Shown piece by piece: positions 13,668-14,188 of a stretch of DNA of 14,188 bases. Location: positions 1-14,188 of the forward strand of contig JAIJUV010000055.1 of the NCBI GenBank assembly GCA_022732315.1. The letters are read 5' to 3'. Origin of the DNA: Prevotella sp. (GTDB taxonomy: Bacteria > Bacteroidota > Bacteroidia > Bacteroidales > Bacteroidaceae). The notes under the pieces are model-generated. The model was not told the DNA's origin. It saw nothing but the letters and a program-made list of their open reading frames with translations, and searched no databases. How positions within the stretch are numbered: position 1 is the stretch's first letter; each line of letters starts with the position of its first letter. Both the position numbers and the translations under genes were made by a program.

Positions 13668-14188
13668 ATGAACGAAAAAGAAAAAGATATACGTTTGTTG
13701 CTCAATCGGTTTATGGCTGGTGAGACTACTCTTGAAGAGGAGGCTCTGCTAGGGGAGTGGTTTCGTCAGCATCCCGATGTGAGCGATGACCTGAAGGAAT
13801 ACCAGCTGATGTTTGGATATTTCGACGAGGGTATGCCCCTCGACCATGAGCCGGAGAAGCATGTAGAAAATGCTCATCCAAAGGCTAAGGCACGAATGCG
13901 CCGCCTATGGTTACCGCTTAGTTTGGCTGCATCCATCGCCTTGCTGATAGGGTTTGCTATTCCTTGGGTAGGGCGACAGACAGGGTATCAAGATGATTCG
14001 AAGATGGCTCAACTCGATGGCAGTACAGCTCAGGATGAGGCTGATTCTGCTGTTGTTCACAAGGAAAAAACGCCAGATGACAATCTCTTCATGCCTGAAA
14101 AGGTAAAAAAGTCGGGTGATTTCGTATCTCCCAAAACAAGGAAGCACAAGCAGAGGAAATATCGTCAGCATCTGTTTGCTCCTGCTCC
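13668..14188 (+). CDS. Probable anti-sigma membrane protein (partial, 3' end missing)
   Basis: The frame is open from ATG 13668 to the end of the window (173 codons, no stop). The N-terminal cytoplasmic part has LLLNRFMAGETTLEEEALLGEWF (abbreviated reading 10-32), like the L..rf..G..t..EE..L..w pattern of Bacteroidota anti-sigma/FecR-like proteins. One membrane span lies at about 81-100 (LPLSLAASIALLIGFAIPW), preceded by the positive cluster KAKARMRR. The part after the span is polar and rich in Lys, Asp and Gln. No zinc-finger HxxxCxxC is seen. Position after an ECF sigma gene, with its own strong ribosome site, supports an anti-sigma role; an uncharacterised membrane protein is the alternative. 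The C-terminal domain is beyond the window. Confidence 0.7.
   Translation, partial: MNEKEKDIRLLLNRFMAGETTLEEEALLGEWFRQHPDVSDDLKEYQLMFGYFDEGMPLDHEPEKHVENAHPKAKARMRRLWLPLSLAASIALLIGFAIPWVGRQTGYQDDSKMAQLDGSTAQDEADSAVVHKEKTPDDNLFMPEKVKKSGDFVSPKTRKHKQRKYRQHLFAPA

Noticed and set aside
13911..14171. 86-codon minus-strand frame at the right end
   Set aside because: It lies opposite the anti-sigma-like gene, whose plus-strand frame has a strong ribosome site and a membrane span.
1..14188. CRISPR array, tRNA, rRNA, insertion sequence or phage gene
   Set aside because: No regularly spaced repeats, no tRNA-like cloverleaf I could recognise, and no transposase, integrase or phage protein motifs were seen.

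Overview
The window looks like a chromosomal segment of a gut or oral Bacteroidota, most likely the Prevotella/Segatella group. Reasons: several start regions carry the Bacteroidota -7 box TAnnTTTG, most starts lack a Shine-Dalgarno sequence, secreted proteins have signal peptides ending A|Q, and the gene families are typical (BF3164-like lipoprotein, TolC/HlyD/RND set, GH127, ECF sigma factor with a membrane partner). Genus is inferred from style; there is no rRNA or marker gene here.

Left end (1-726): no intact gene. It holds short GC-rich palindromes resembling a REP element (28-71), the C-terminal remnant of a minus-strand AAA ATPase (156-329) with a good promoter and an unusual set of AAAGTGGTAA boxes in front of it (337-428), a strong 18-bp-arm hairpin (466-509), and the probable promoter of the next operon.

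Central operon (727-10607, plus strand): an AT-rich lipoprotein gene of probable TolB-like/BF3164 type, then a TolC-like outer-membrane channel, a lipoprotein periplasmic adaptor, a first RND permease and a second RND permease. Gaps are 17, 35, about 49 and 9 bases, so the genes are probably co-transcribed. Together they would form an envelope-spanning efflux system with one channel, one adaptor and two different RND subunits, a layout comparable to MdtABC. The first RND gene is broken by one in-frame TGA (6081-6083), exactly between its two homologous six-helix halves. Everything else in it is intact, so it is a fresh nonsense mutation, a sequence error, or a functional split.

Right part (10608-14188, plus strand): a palindrome-rich leader and promoter, then a secreted GH127 beta-L-arabinofuranosidase with its catalytic residues in place, standing alone without SusC/SusD neighbours in the window. 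A strong hairpin terminator follows. The last unit is an ECF sigma factor with its own promoter and a downstream single-span membrane protein, probably its anti-sigma partner, cut by the window end.
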